Shown: piece by piece, positions 36,098-48,500 of the stretch
Layout of the letters: every line of letters starts with the position of its first letter
Position numbering within the stretch: position 1 is the first letter of the stretch
DNA from: Macquaria australasica
Lineage: Eukaryota; Chordata; Actinopteri; Centrarchiformes; Percichthyidae
Assembly: GCA_005408345.1 (NCBI GenBank)
Contig: SEMN01000484.1
Span: 335,620 to 399,619, forward strand
Direction: 5' to 3'
Length of the DNA stretch: 64,000 nt
Notes under the pieces: generated by a model
What the model saw: the letters and a program-made list of their open reading frames with translations, nothing else
Told to the model about the DNA's origin: nothing
Databases searched by the model: none
Made by a program: the position numbers and the translations under genes

Positions 36098-39084
36098 ATG
36101 TTTCTATGGGCAGGAAGTAAAGCAACAGATGGAAGAAGTGATGGCAGGTATTGAATACTGCCTTGCTCACTTTGTTTCAATGTTAATGCAAAAAGAAATT
36201 CTGAAGAAAATTTACGTATGCTGGAAATTGCTCATACAAATGAGTAAACAGGTTCAAACGTCTTAAAATGTTACTTGTTTGAAAGTGAGATGTTGGATGG
36301 GAGTTGCAGTTTAAGCTGAATTACTTAAAGTAGTTAAAGTGTAATTAAATTGTTTTTAATTTTAAGGGTAAGCTCTATAGGCAGTTGAATTGCCAGTTAG
36401 TATTTTTTGGCACTGAAAGTAGTTGACCTAATGTTGGGAGAGTAAAGCATTGAAAGCAGTTGAAGTGTACTGTAAGAGATAAAAGTAGCTGAACTGTCAT
36501 TTAAAGTGTAAGAGATGAAGCGGCTGAAATGTCAGTTGAAGTGTAAATGATGAAAGAAATTACATTACAATTCAGTGCCATTTGGTATGTAAGCAGTGAT
36601 AACAGTTGAAATGTCGTATTTGAATGGTAAAAGGTCAGAGGCTGAAAGCAGTTAGTCAGCTGAAGGGCTAGAGATGAACTGATCAGTTTAAATGTACAAA
36701 AGCAGGGTCAGAGATGGTTGAAGAGGTAGAGTGTGTAATGCGTAATAATGTAAAAATAAAAGATTAATATAATTCTTATTGAAAGGCATAACAAAAATAA
36801 CAGCCAGTCTACAGAAATGGGTTTTTAGAAGTGATTTAGTCAAAGGGTTAACCTACTTGTTGTCATGTTGGTTGTTCTGAAGCCCAGGGGTACGATCACA
36901 TTTAGTGTTCAGGATCAGCTCAGGAAAAACTAGCAAGGCTTTATCTGATTGGCTCTTAAGGCGTTAAAGGTTCTATTAAGTATGTAGGAGCCAGACTCAT
37001 ACATGTGTTAATCGATGAAGTCACAGGTAGCCAATCACCCAAAACTTCATGTACTTTAGCAAAGGAGATGGGCTGTTATCACTCCCCCCATGAGCTTTCT
37101 CTATAGTGCTCAGCTGCTTTAAAATAAACTAATCTAATGCTAAACAAAAAAGGCAAAGACTATGCAACCACACACACAATAGTTTTGCATTTTGTAGCTT
37201 CTCAGGTCTCTCAGCACACAGTTCCCTATTTCTTTCAATATGGATGATCAAATACTTTAGCATCATATGGTGATTTATATTTTTAATAAGAGATCTGAGT
37301 GCTTTTCACACTATAGAAGGTTCAGAGATATGTTAATTGTTGACTGGAAAAGAAAAAGTACAGAATACATTTCAAGCCGTCGAGGTGCATCTTTAATGTT
37401 AACCGTTTTCAGATCCATCTACCAGAAGATTCGTGAATATGAGGTCCTGGACAAGAGGAAGACAGTGACAGCTCTGAGGGCAGGAGAGGACAGAGCCATA
37501 CTGCTGGGCCTCAGCATGGTCTTCCTGTCTGTCATGATGTACTTTGTCCTGGGAATCACCATACTACGCTCTTACTCTGACAGGTGATGACAGGTCACTT
37601 ACAGACTGTTTCAGTTTGGAAAAATGCATCTTCTTTTTGTGTGACTTCATTGTCTTGAGTCAAAGCTTGTGTTCATCTCCATATTCACACATAGTGACTA
37701 ACTACCCACTAAAACCATTGAGAGTGTAATTGCAGCATGCATTGAAATTGATTGCTCTTTCACTGCAGTGTATGGACGGACGAGGCTCACTGCACTATCG
37801 TGAACTCCACCATCGTGTGGGATGTAAACTGTTCATACAGCTGTGGAGCAGAGTGCTGGAAGAGTTCCCGTTACCCTTGTCTCCATGTCTACGTCAGCCT
37901 CAACTCCTCAGGAAAGGTGGTACGGCTGTTGCACAACGAGGAGACACAAGACAGAAGTCCTGAGGTACTTCACAACTGATAGTGCTGCTGTCGTTTCCTG
38001 TTCTCTGTGACATGACTGGTGACATTGGATTTGGTGGAGAGGATAAATATGTTTTTTTTAATTTTTGTTTTGGCAAATTCACCGGACCCAAATGCTTTTT
38101 TTTGTAGTATTTCTGTTATATGGAAATGCACCTTCTCAACAGCTGCATATACCCATGCAAGCTGCATGTAGCTAAAAATCCTGACCGATGCACAATTAAG
38201 GACTATGCTATATGTTTTGTCAAAATATGCAGTAAAAGTGCAATAAACCATGATGAACAGTCATCCATATATGGATTTACTTGGATTGACAAATTAATTT
38301 AACATTTTGTGCTAATGTGTCAGTAGAAATGACTCGAAACAACATCATCTTGGTGTTAATTACAGCAGCATTCCTACTGAGTGAATAGAAGACACTAATT
38401 GTGACATTAATGACTGACATCTGTCTGTTTTATTTTATTTGAATTGTACAACACTAGCATAGAGTACAGAGAAAGATCACTGAGTTTAGAGTCAGATCAT
38501 TATATCAGGCTTTCAATATATTGGGCTAATAGTAGCTTGGATTTTGGCATGTAATCTTGTTTCAGTTTTTGTTGAAACTATTTTAGAGAGGTGTTGATTG
38601 AACTGTGTGATCATTTTGGAGGCTGCACTTTGTGGTGCTGCTGAATTGTATTGTGTTATACTAATAGTTATTTCTATTATTTTTTCTACCCTATTTATGT
38701 CAATGAGGGGAGGCTAAATAACAGAAACACCTCTCTGTATATGAAACACATTTCAACAGTATCAGCTCTGTTTTTCTGTTTTTCTATTCTTTCCTTCAGT
38801 GCTTCTACATCCCAAAGTGCCGTAAGGACTATGCAGCCACACATGCGATAGTTCAGAACATTTCTGAGCGTCTCCGGTCTCAGCGCACAGTTCAGTGTTT
38901 CGTGGACCCAACAGACAGAATGGACAGTGCCATCCTGACACAGATCTACGGGCGGGTCGCCGTCTTCCACTCCCTGTTCTGGCCAACCTGCACCTTGATT
39001 GGAGGAACCATCATCATTGCCATGGTGAAGCTGACCCAGTACCTGTCCATCATGAGCGACAGACTAAGCCGCATTAAGAGGTGA
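36098..39084 (+). CDS. kcnmb2: calcium-activated potassium channel subunit beta-2 (BK beta-2)
   Basis: Auxiliary subunit of the large-conductance Ca2+- and voltage-activated K+ channel (Slo1) at the plasma membrane; beta-2 shifts gating and causes fast inactivation. Coding exons are 36098-36147, 37413-37583, 37769-37964 and 38800-39084, all with GT/AG borders. They give 233 aa, against 235 for human KCNMB2. The ATG is chosen because exon 1 then reads MFLWAG..., matching the family's N-terminal ball, and joins in phase to RSIYQKIR. Two membrane segments lie at about 46-68 and 194-216, with a large extracellular loop holding eight cysteines (82, 95, 99, 103, 111, 140, 146, 172) and N-glycosylation sequons at 86, 94, 119 and 159. 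DKRKTVTALRAGEDRAILLG before the first segment is highly diagnostic of beta-2. An acceptor at 36039/36040 implies an upstream non-coding exon. No frame damage is seen. Confidence in the family is very high; beta-2 is favoured over beta-3 by the N-terminus. Confidence 0.95.
36360..36735 (+). repeat. degenerate minisatellite in kcnmb2 intron 1
   Basis: Roughly 35-45-bp units built from AGCAGTTGAAATGTCAGTT and AAGTGTAAGAGATGAA words, repeated about eight or nine times with substitutions and length changes. Confidence 0.65.
36736..37412. other. rest of kcnmb2 intron 1
   Basis: Unique-looking AT-rich DNA. A short phrase at 37156-37215 (AAAGACTATGCAACCACACA...CTTCTCAGGTCTCTCAGCAC) resembles part of coding exon 4 (38826-38890: AAGGACTATGCAGCCACACA, TCTCAGCGCACAG) and may be a decayed partial duplicate of that exon. 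Confidence 0.4.
37965..38799. other. kcnmb2 intron 3
   Basis: Plain AT-rich intron with donor GTACTT and acceptor TTCCTTCAG. Nothing else was recognised. Confidence 0.6.
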
Positions 39085-40520
39085 AGGGTAGGAAGGCCAT
39101 AAGTTCAAAGGGCAGTTCCCGTTACATGGACACGTGGACAACTGAAGCATCTTCATGGAGCCAAGACTGAAAGACAAAGAGGAGGGAAAGCTCAGATGTA
39201 ATCTGTCTGTGACAGCTGGAATGGTGGGATTCAAAGACATGTCTCAGTGACAATCTAAAAGCAGCTACAATGAGAAACATATATTTTTGAGATGGTCAAA
39301 ATCTAGATTTGAAGATAAACTGAGGCTGGTTTGCCACTTGACACTAGTTAGGCCTGCTGGTGGTTGAAGCTCAGTAACAATCTTTCAAACTATAATTTCC
39401 ATTATTTTTGTTGGCCAGTCAGTAATTTCAAAAGAATTTGTACAAATGTGATATACTGTTTTTAAGCACCTATTCCATGATCTATTATAAGGCTAGTTGT
39501 TAAAGGAATAGTTCACCATTTTAGGAAATACGCTTATCCGCTTTCTTGGCAAGAGTTAGATGAGAAGATTGACACCACTTTAGTATCTGTTCATTAAATA
39601 TGAAGCTACAGCCAATTAGCTTAGCTTAGCACAAAAACTGGAAAGATGGAGGGCAAACAGCTAGCCTGGCTCTGTCCAAAGGAAACAAAATCAGCCTACC
39701 AGGACCTCTAAAGCTAATTTAAATGCTGTTTAATGCATGCTAGCTGTTTCCCCCCGTTACCAATTTTTGTGCTAAGCTAAGCTAACAGGCTGCTAGCTGT
39801 AGCTTCATATTTAGCATACCAACATAAGAGTGGTATCAATCTTGTCATCTAACTCTCGGCAAGAAAGTGAATAAGAAATGTATTTTCCAAAATGTCAAAC
39901 AATTCCTTTAAAGACAGATTTTTCTAAACTGTATCTTAGTACCAAAAAGTGCATTTTGGGCTGTCTGGGTCCCCGTGTAACAAGGGCTGCTAATGCCTTA
40001 CTGTACCTGTGTCTTAGGAGTATGTGGAGAAGGTTTACTAAGTACTGCTCTGATGTTATAAAGTGTGTATACTGACTCTGTCTGAATGTAAAGATTGCAT
40101 GAGGTTGGACTTCTGGGATTCTCAGAGGATTCCCAACTTTATTTGATAACGTCTAGCTCTGAAATGCCACTGCAGGAAAGTGCATAAAATAAAAAAGATC
40201 AATTTTCTGCTTCACTCCAGTGTAAGCTCACTTATCAATTTCTTTAATTTCCTCTTGTCATGCTGAAGCTAAAGACCAGAGGATAGGTTGGTGCAGCCTT
40301 TCAGATACAGTATTCTGCATTTGGTGCATCATGCAGGACAGAGCAATTAAGGAAATGGCCTTCAGAAAACCAATAAAACCCATTTTCTACTAATCAGGCT
40401 GAACAGGGCTTCACACATTACCCCAAATGCTGCTTGTGATTGATTTTACATTTTCTATATCTTTCTATCTTTGTTACATGAATGATTGTACTATCAAATA
40501 AACACAATGTACCTGTTACC
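39085..40520 (+). promoter_or_regulatory. likely kcnmb2 3' UTR with poly(A) signals
   Basis: AATAAA hexamers occur at 40188-40193 and 40497-40502, the second with GT-rich sequence after it. If either is used, the 3' UTR is 1.1-1.4 kb and contains the palindromic MITE at 39504-39907. The boundary is inferred. Confidence 0.4.
39504..39907. mobile_element. TTAA-flanked AGGAATAGTT MITE, intact copy
   Basis: Flanked by TTAA (39500-39503 and 39908-39911). Ends are AGGAATAGTTCACCATTTT on the left and AATGTCAAACAATTCCT on the right. Arms of about 120 bp mirror each other (GAGTTAGATGAGAAGATTGA with TCAATCTTGTCATCTAACTC), and AGCTAAGCTAA-type words lie near the centre. It is the reference copy for the damaged ones at 2668 and 27540. 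Confidence 0.8.
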
Positions 40521-41632
40521 ACTGGATAATGATGTTTGACCCTTCAATAGTTATTCTATTTATTTTGATGGTGTCACAGTTCGATATCAGTGAACTGTCA
40601 TGATGATTGACAGTTTGACAAGCCCTGTGACTGGCTGGATGGTTGGCATGGTCACAGATCGAAGAGGCAAGGACCCATTTTTTGTTCTGAAATCCTCCCT
40701 TCATTTAACATCTTTCGCTAATTTATAATCAGTCTAATCAGTCTAACTGCTGTGGACCTCCAAAGGGAGCAGGAGCCCAGGGTGCAATGACCGATCCAGT
40801 GTTATGATCAAAGGTGTTACAGAAACAGGAGCTGATATGGTGGTTGTTGGTTTGCCCCTATAAATGAGTTCACTGATAGCCAATATATCTGGAGGAATTT
40901 AATTAAGCTATATAATATCTGGTTCTATTACAACAACTTTTACAAAAATGTAATGAAAAATAAGAAATATGGTTTGCTGGGAAACAGGCTGATGCAATAT
41001 ATTGTATACTACCTTCTGAAGCTTTTTAAAGTCACAGTACAATATGTGGACTATGGTATGTTTTTCATTTGGCTCTACTCCAGCACACTGGATGTACTGT
41101 AAGTGCTTTACCTGTAATGACCTAAGACTAAAGTTTTTCCTTGTCCTGGCTTGGGTGGCCATGGGTAGGGCTGTTAGGAATGCTGAGGTCATGAGTCCCC
41201 CGTAAGCAGCCTCCCTGAATTTCTTTTTAATTATTTGGATTTTTCTCAAAGCTCTCTCTGTGCTCCCAGGAATAAAACTGGTGCAGAAATACTGACTCTT
41301 TTATTCACGGATATGGAGCTTGAATGTGTCTCCTTGCAAACTATTGAAGTTATCTATTTGTTTTTCTCTCTATCACTATGCCTCATTGTCCTCCATGTAC
41401 AGCCAGGCTGACAAACCCTGAACCTTGTTTCAGGTGAAAGATTTATTCACCATAACAACCTGCCAAATTTCAATTAGAGAGGTCAAATACATTTCATTGA
41501 TCGGCCTCACGATGTGATTTAAAGCAACATCCATCTGGTTCTGATGTGAATTAAAAAAAGTGACTCCATGCAGTCGTGATCTGCTGTGTGCCCACTGATT
41601 AAAACTGCGTTACAAATCTGACTGTCAGGTAA
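40521..41632. other. spacer between kcnmb2 and the meprin gene
   Basis: No exon or complete repeat was recognised. Sequence is AT-rich. Confidence 0.5.
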
Positions 41633-42220
41633 GGTATTCAGATCCTTTACTTAAGTAAAAGTAGCAATACCACACTGTGAAAATACTCCATTACAAGTAA
41701 AAGTACTGCACTGAAAATATTATTTAAGTGTAAGTATTATCAGTGAACTGTGCTTAAAGTATCAAAAGTAAAAGACTCATAATGCAAATGAAATTAAATG
41801 AAAAATGACCCCTGTGAGTGTTTTACTATTATATATTAGTATAGTATTATTGAATTATTACTGGTGCACTCATGTGTAGTTAGCATTTTACCAGTAGTTG
41901 TAGTTGGTTGAGGTGGAGCTGATTTGAACTCTTTTATACTGTTGGCTAGTTTAACATATTTTACATACAAAACATATTATGAACTTATAAAACATGGTTC
42001 ATCATATGCTTTGTATATAAAATCTTAGTCTGCAGAATAACTGGCACAGTAACTGTCAGATAAATGGAGTGGAGTAGATAGTACAATATTCCCCTCTGTA
42101 CTGTAGTGGAGTAAAAGTGTAAAGTACTCGGTACTAAATACTCAGGTAAAGTACAAGGGGCAAAATTGTGTATTGAAGTACAGTACTTGAGTAACTGTAC
42201 TTAGTTACATTCCACCACTG
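41633..42220 (-). mobile_element. hAT-like MITE, ACTTAAGTA family, copy 2
   Basis: Left end AGGTATTCAGATCCTTTACT and right end AGTTACATTCCACCACTG show the family in the orientation opposite to 31693-32246. It ends directly against a (GT)n run (42221-42260) and lies 0.3 kb upstream of the meprin start codon. Confidence 0.6.
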
Positions 42221-42470
42221 TGTCTGTCTGTGTGTGTGTGTTTGTGTGTGTGTGTGTACTGTATGTTTGAACTTTTGCAAACCACCCGCACCAGTGTATG
42301 TTTATTAGTGTTTATTAGTTAGATAAGAAAATCATTAATCAGTTAATAATTAATTTGACAGCCGTGTAATCTCCCTCAACCTGAGTCATAAAAATGATCA
42401 GATCATGTGAATGCTGCGTGCACTGCAGGGTTTCCTCTGAAGAAATGTTGTTGCTTTTGTTTTTGTACAG

Positions 42471-42516
42471 CAGACACAGCAGGACTGAGGCCGGTGTGTC
42501 TTCAGCTGGAGCCATA
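42471..42516 (+). promoter_or_regulatory. meprin 5' leader next to the start codon
   Basis: A pyrimidine-rich tract, TTGCTTTTGTTTTTGTACAG, ends at 42470 and looks like a splice acceptor, so the segment up to the ATG may be the 3' part of a leader exon. No TATA box was recognised. Alternatively transcription may start here. Confidence 0.3.
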
Positions 42517-45500
42517 ATGGCACTCAGGTGGATCATTGTGTTCTTTGGCCTGGGACTGGTAAGTCTAAGCCTTTGAACTTTAGTGTAACACTTAACATCC
42601 ATATTGTATCTCCAGTGCAAAACATTGCTTTAATGTTGAGTTGAGTCCCAGGATAATCAGTTCATTCTTTAGTAAATCATGTCATCAGTTTTCTCTATTG
42701 ACTGATTAATGTGCTTTCTGATGTATTCACCAGGCAGCAGCTAAGCTAACAGGTGATACAGGTGAGTCACATATTAAGATGTTTTTCATGTTTTACTGTC
42801 AAAAGGTAGACAGAAACTTGAGTATAGCTTGAGTGAGAAGATTTGAAGTACCCCGCCCCACACTATACACATAGATCTTTTGGCAGTGAATGCCTGATCC
42901 TAATATCTTGCATCTGCTATGGCATTTTACAGGGGTGCTTAGCAGTATCCCCACTGCACCCTTCATGAACCATTCATGTACTTAAGCTGTACATTTAGCT
43001 CAACAGGGAAAGTTCTAACACAGAATGTCCTACTTCCCACTTGAAGCCCATTTCAAATCTTAAAATAGCAGCAGAATTTCAGAATTTAAATGTAAGAATA
43101 ACTGCACCAGTACACAGTACAATAAGAATTACGTTAATATTTCTATACCTCCTGTACATCCCATTTCTGAGCAGCATATTATTGATTCTTCATCTGCAGA
43201 AACTGATGTTGATGAAGGCCATGACTGGGACATCTTTAACATCAATGAAGGTTTGTGGAGTATTGTTTTTGTTTCACTTTGTTGTATGATCTGTCCACGT
43301 CTCTGAGGATTTATACCAACCAATACAATTTTCCTTTGCAGCGGCTGGTCTGGACCTGCTGGAGGGAGATATCGAACAGGAGGAAGTAAGCGAAAGAGGC
43401 CAAAGAGGCCTATTTGAGTATGGCATTATATTTGTCTAAATTCACAGACAACGATTTTTTTGCACACACATAAATTATATTTTAAAGAGCGTGCTTCCCT
43501 ATTTCCCCAGTCTCCGATGATCCTACTAGTGATCAGACTGGAGACAAAACAGCCAATCAGAAATGACCTACACCAATTGTTCGATTCAATTTGGATATTA
43601 TTGTGTGCTTATGTGGATAATTTGTGTTTTCTCAAATTAAATGATCGTTTGCGTGATAATGATTTCTCTACGAAAATATAATTCATGCACATGCAAAAAT
43701 ATTTTTCTGTACTCAAAATGTCCCATTGAGCACAAATACAATTCCATAATTGAGCAGTGCAGGAACTAAAGCTGGGCGATATGAACAGTGTTAATGTGAT
43801 GATAATCGTAAGACATAGCTTTGAAGCATTCAGAAATATTACAGCTTAATTGGTCTCAGGTCTCATTTTGTAAGACTGTAATTTTTAAGTATGATTGTTT
43901 TGAAAGACTGAGTAATTCCCCTACCCTGATAGGAACAGTTTTATAGCACTACAAGCTTACACATGAGGAGGTCTTCTAATAGGATGGAATACATTGTCTT
44001 GAAGGAAATCTAATTTGCATGGAAATCAAGGAAAGGTAGCAATTTAATCGAGTCAAGTTGTTCAAGTTTGTGCTCTGTTTCTTCTTTATCCATCTCTAAT
44101 TAATTGAATTCATTACCATTAGACATTGAACAGAAACTCCATCATAGGAGATAAGTATCGCTGGCCAACAACCATTCCCTACTACCTAGAGGACAGTCTG
44201 GGTAAGACACTGTGTTATGGAAACTCACATTCAAACTACTTACCATGAAATTATGGATATGCACCAAATTAGGATGCTTTTTCAGTATGTTTCTCTGTCT
44301 TACACTTTGTAACGTGTAGACATGAATGCAAAGGGAGTGATCCTGAAGGCATTTGACCAGTACAGACTGAAGACCTGCATTGACTTCACACCATGGAAAG
44401 GAGAGGAGAACTACATCTCTGTGTTCAAAGGGAGCGGGTGAGCTGAGCATCAAACTGCTTTGTCCAGTTCATGTAAACTGTGTTGTTGACAAATCTACGT
44501 CAGTACTTATTACATGCTTGCTGGTTGAATGTGTCTTGGTACATGAAGTCACAACATATGTCCATGCTAACACTGCATCCTCAACAAATGTTTAAAGCTG
44601 CACTAAGTAATATTTTTATATACGCAAGTGAGTACATGCAATGAGAAAGAGGTCGCTTGTAGTGATAAACCCACAGAGAATTATCACTCAACTCTGCAGG
44701 TCTCCTCAGCTCTACAGAACCATGTTTATGTCAATGTTTTTGGTTTTATGGCCCGCAACTTTAATGCTTTGGTTTAGTCTCACTGCTTTTATCAACCCTG
44801 TTTCCAGCCATACAAGGCAGTTGTTTTCAATGAAAAAGCTCTGATGAACTGACTATATGCGACCTGCCCAGCAACAAAAGGCAGACAGACAAAGTTAGTG
44901 ACTTCCATTTAGCAGCTAGATATTTCTCTCAGAAGTTGATGGAGACCAAAACAGAGCTAAAAGGAAAGTGAATATTGGACTTACAGACTTTGAGTGACCA
45001 CAAACACGACTCCAAATTAATGCTGATATTGTCCTATGTCTGGCTGTCCTCTCTGGGGCTTAAAAGAACATTTAGTTAAAACTGCATCTCGCTTCACCTT
45101 TCTGTAGATGCTTCTCCTCTGTAGGCAACCAGCATGTGGGGAAGCAGCGGCTGTCCATTGGTAATAACTGTGATCGTCTGGGAACCGTTGAGCACGAGTT
45201 CCTGCACGCTCTGGGCTTCTGGCATGAGCAGTCCAGAGCGGACCGTGATGATTACGTCAACATCATGTGGGATCGCATTGAACCCGGTAACATTGATCTG
45301 TAACACCTTGAATTACAGCTCAACATTTCAATTAAGTGTATACTCGTGTAGTAACTTTATACAATACCAGTAAACGACAAACTGTACAGAAATTATTCGT
45401 TATGCATGCCTGCTATCTGAATACATTTTATTCAACACAATGGGCAGTTGCTTGCAGCACTGTTGTTCCATCCACCCTTGCAAAAACAACATCTCGATTC

Positions 45501-48500
45501 TTCCTGAAATTCTTTTTATGCCTTCCTTAGGTAAAGAGCACAACTTCAAAACCTACGATGACACAGTGTCCAGTGCTCTAGGCGTTCCCTATGACTACGG
45601 CTCTGTAATGCACTACAGTCAGACGTCCTTCAACATCGGCTCTGAGCCCACCATCGTCACCAAGATCCCCCACTTCATGGATGTGATTGGTCAGAGGATG
45701 GGGTTCAGTGCTAATGACCTAACCAAGCTCAATCGTCTCTACAACTGCAGTGAGTCATCTCAATCTGCCATTTTGCAAGGTTCAAAAGGAAGCCTCGGGT
45801 AACACCTGCCATATACAGTATATTGGAACTACATTAGAACACAGTTAAAGACAGATGTTGTCTCAGTTCGGTAGCTAACGGTTCTATTAGTGGCCTTTTT
45901 TTATTAAGAACTTTATTTAACCAGATTAGAAAACCCACTCAGGACTTACGTAATGTTGTTTCTGAGGTAATAAAAATCACAGTGAAAGCAATACCATGCT
46001 AACCTGGCTATATAAATACTTAGCTAACCTGCTTGACATTAGCTTAAGTGCAGGTAATGTTAGCCTGCTGGAGAAGCTAACATGTACCCTACTATAAAAC
46101 CATGTGAAACAGATCAAATGTAATATATCCTCTGGAATAAGACTGAAATATATTTTTTAAAAAGGACCGTTTACAGTGTCTGTGGTGACGGCATATCAAA
46201 GTTTGCTAACAATTCCAAAGAACGACTTAATTTTGGTATCTAGATTGAACCTAGCTTAACATTATGATAACTAGCTTGCTTGTTATCAACAAATCTCTTG
46301 AAAACTACCCTCAATGATTTGTTACAAAATCAATCCGTTACTTTGTTAGTTTGTTAGTTATGCAGTCATTGCCCCCAGCTAACTGAATATTAACCTTTTG
46401 CAAAGGTTATTGACAGCTGCTGCAAGAATAATTCATGGCTCAATTCACGCTACTACAGAATTTGAACATTTATGAAGTGGTATCAAAAAGGTAGACAGAC
46501 AGCAGTATGCAATCTTTTTGTTCCCACAATATTGCACAGAGCAATAAAGGTGTTCCAAAATATTGCATACTGTCGTGTGACTTTGTCCTCAAAAACATGA
46601 AGCAAACAATGAAGAAACATGAAGGAAATAATTTTCTCTCGCTAAGAAAACCAAGAAAAAAGGGTCAAAATGTGGTGAGATTTCAGCCTGTGCAGACAAA
46701 GCATGTTCATCATATTATGATCAAACAGCTCAAATATCACTAAATGTTTAACAGGTAACTGAGAATTGTGGATCAAGAGGAGAAGGCATGAGGACAGGAA
46801 AAGTATTGAAAAATCTAAGACAAATATTTTGGATAACGGTAGCTGTAATGTAAAGTATACATGATCTGTAGTAAATTGCCTAAATAAACCTGCACTGGAA
46901 GGGTCCTTTGAGTGTTTGAACAATCAATACACTAAATCACATCATAAAATAAGAATGATTTTTGTCCCATAATCACCCCTGAGTTATCAAGCTGAGTGCA
47001 CTGTGTCATATCAACATCTTGTTCCTTTTATCACAGCAGGGCAAATTAAAGGCTGGATATGTGATAACATATTTGATCAAAGGTGTCCTGATTCAAAACT
47101 CTTACATAAAAAGTTTCCGTCAAATAATTATTGAGAATGTACATTCATTCATACAACTCCAATAGTCGGGTATTTACTACTTGCGATGCCTTTATTACAT
47201 TAATACACAAGAACAACAAAGATCCTGAAGACTCTGCCTCTTGTAGACCTATTTCTCTTCTGAATATCGATAACAAAATACTTGCTAAAAGAATAGACCC
47301 TATTTTACCTTCAGTCGTGGTACCTGATCAAATGGGGTTCGTACAGGGTCGCCAGTCTAGTAACAACATGAGATTATTAGGGCTAATTGAACGTTATAAA
47401 AATGTGGACTTGGAAAGCGTTTGACTGTGTTGAGTGGCACTATTTGTTTGAAGTGCTCGACTGTTTTCAGCTTGGAAATACTTTGGTTGTTAATGGCTAT
47501 CCTTCTGTGTATTTTACCCTGCAAAGGGGCACCCATCAGGGATGCCACCTTTCTCCTGTACTATTTGCCCTCTGTATCTACATTCAGTTATCTTGGTGTA
47601 AGGGTAGCATATTTTCCAGATTACATGATTAAATTAAACTTGATCTCAACAATAGATTGTGTGCAAAAGGACATGAACAGATGGTCCTCATTATCACTTT
47701 CACTCTTGGGTAGAGTTGCAGTTACACTAAATTAATTTTGATAGTTTGGTAAGAAGAAGGAATTTTTATATGGCTGTTTACATTTCATTTGTATTTATTT
47801 TATTTTTTTGTACTTGGTGACTTGTATTCTTATTTATTTGAGTTCGATTAACACTTCATGGAGTCCTGACGAATTAAGTACTTCTTTGAGATATTCAGTT
47901 TTTCCTTATTTCCTACCTCTCCTTAGGAAACATGATTAGTATGATATGTTCATGCCACAGGAATGGTAAAATATGAGACAAGATAAAGTCTTGCTCATTC
48001 AAGTCTACTGTCCAGAAGTATCTTGATGGAACTGTGTTTTCTCTCCACAGCCACTTCTTCTAACTTTGTGGACAGTTGTAACTTTGAGGAGGAGAACATT
48101 TGTGGGATGATTCAGGGTCCTGGCAACACAAAGTGGGAACAACATAGTTCTGTGAACGGAGGGCCTCAGACTGACTTCACCAACATGGGACAATGCAAAG
48201 GTGACTGTCAGTCATTACAAATGCATGTTATGGTGCTGAACTTGGTTCAAAGTCCTGGACTTTGAACTTATCTTTTAAAATCTGAAAGCTTCCAGATATA
48301 CCAAATATGTCACAAATAATACAATATCTAGAAGTCTCAATTGTAGGCAATAGTACAGTCAGAAAAATTACATCTTGGGTTTGAATATTTCAATTTAATA
48401 ATGAAACACTGGAAAAAGCGAATAAGATAAGAAAAGATAGAGCTTTATTTATCCAGAGGAAAATTGTTGTGAAGCAGTTGCAGTACAAAGTAGGAAGATT

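Noticed and set aside
36006..36266. Open frame through the first kcnmb2 exon in another frame
   Set aside because: It does not join in phase to the next exon, whereas the MFLWAG frame does and matches the family N-terminus.
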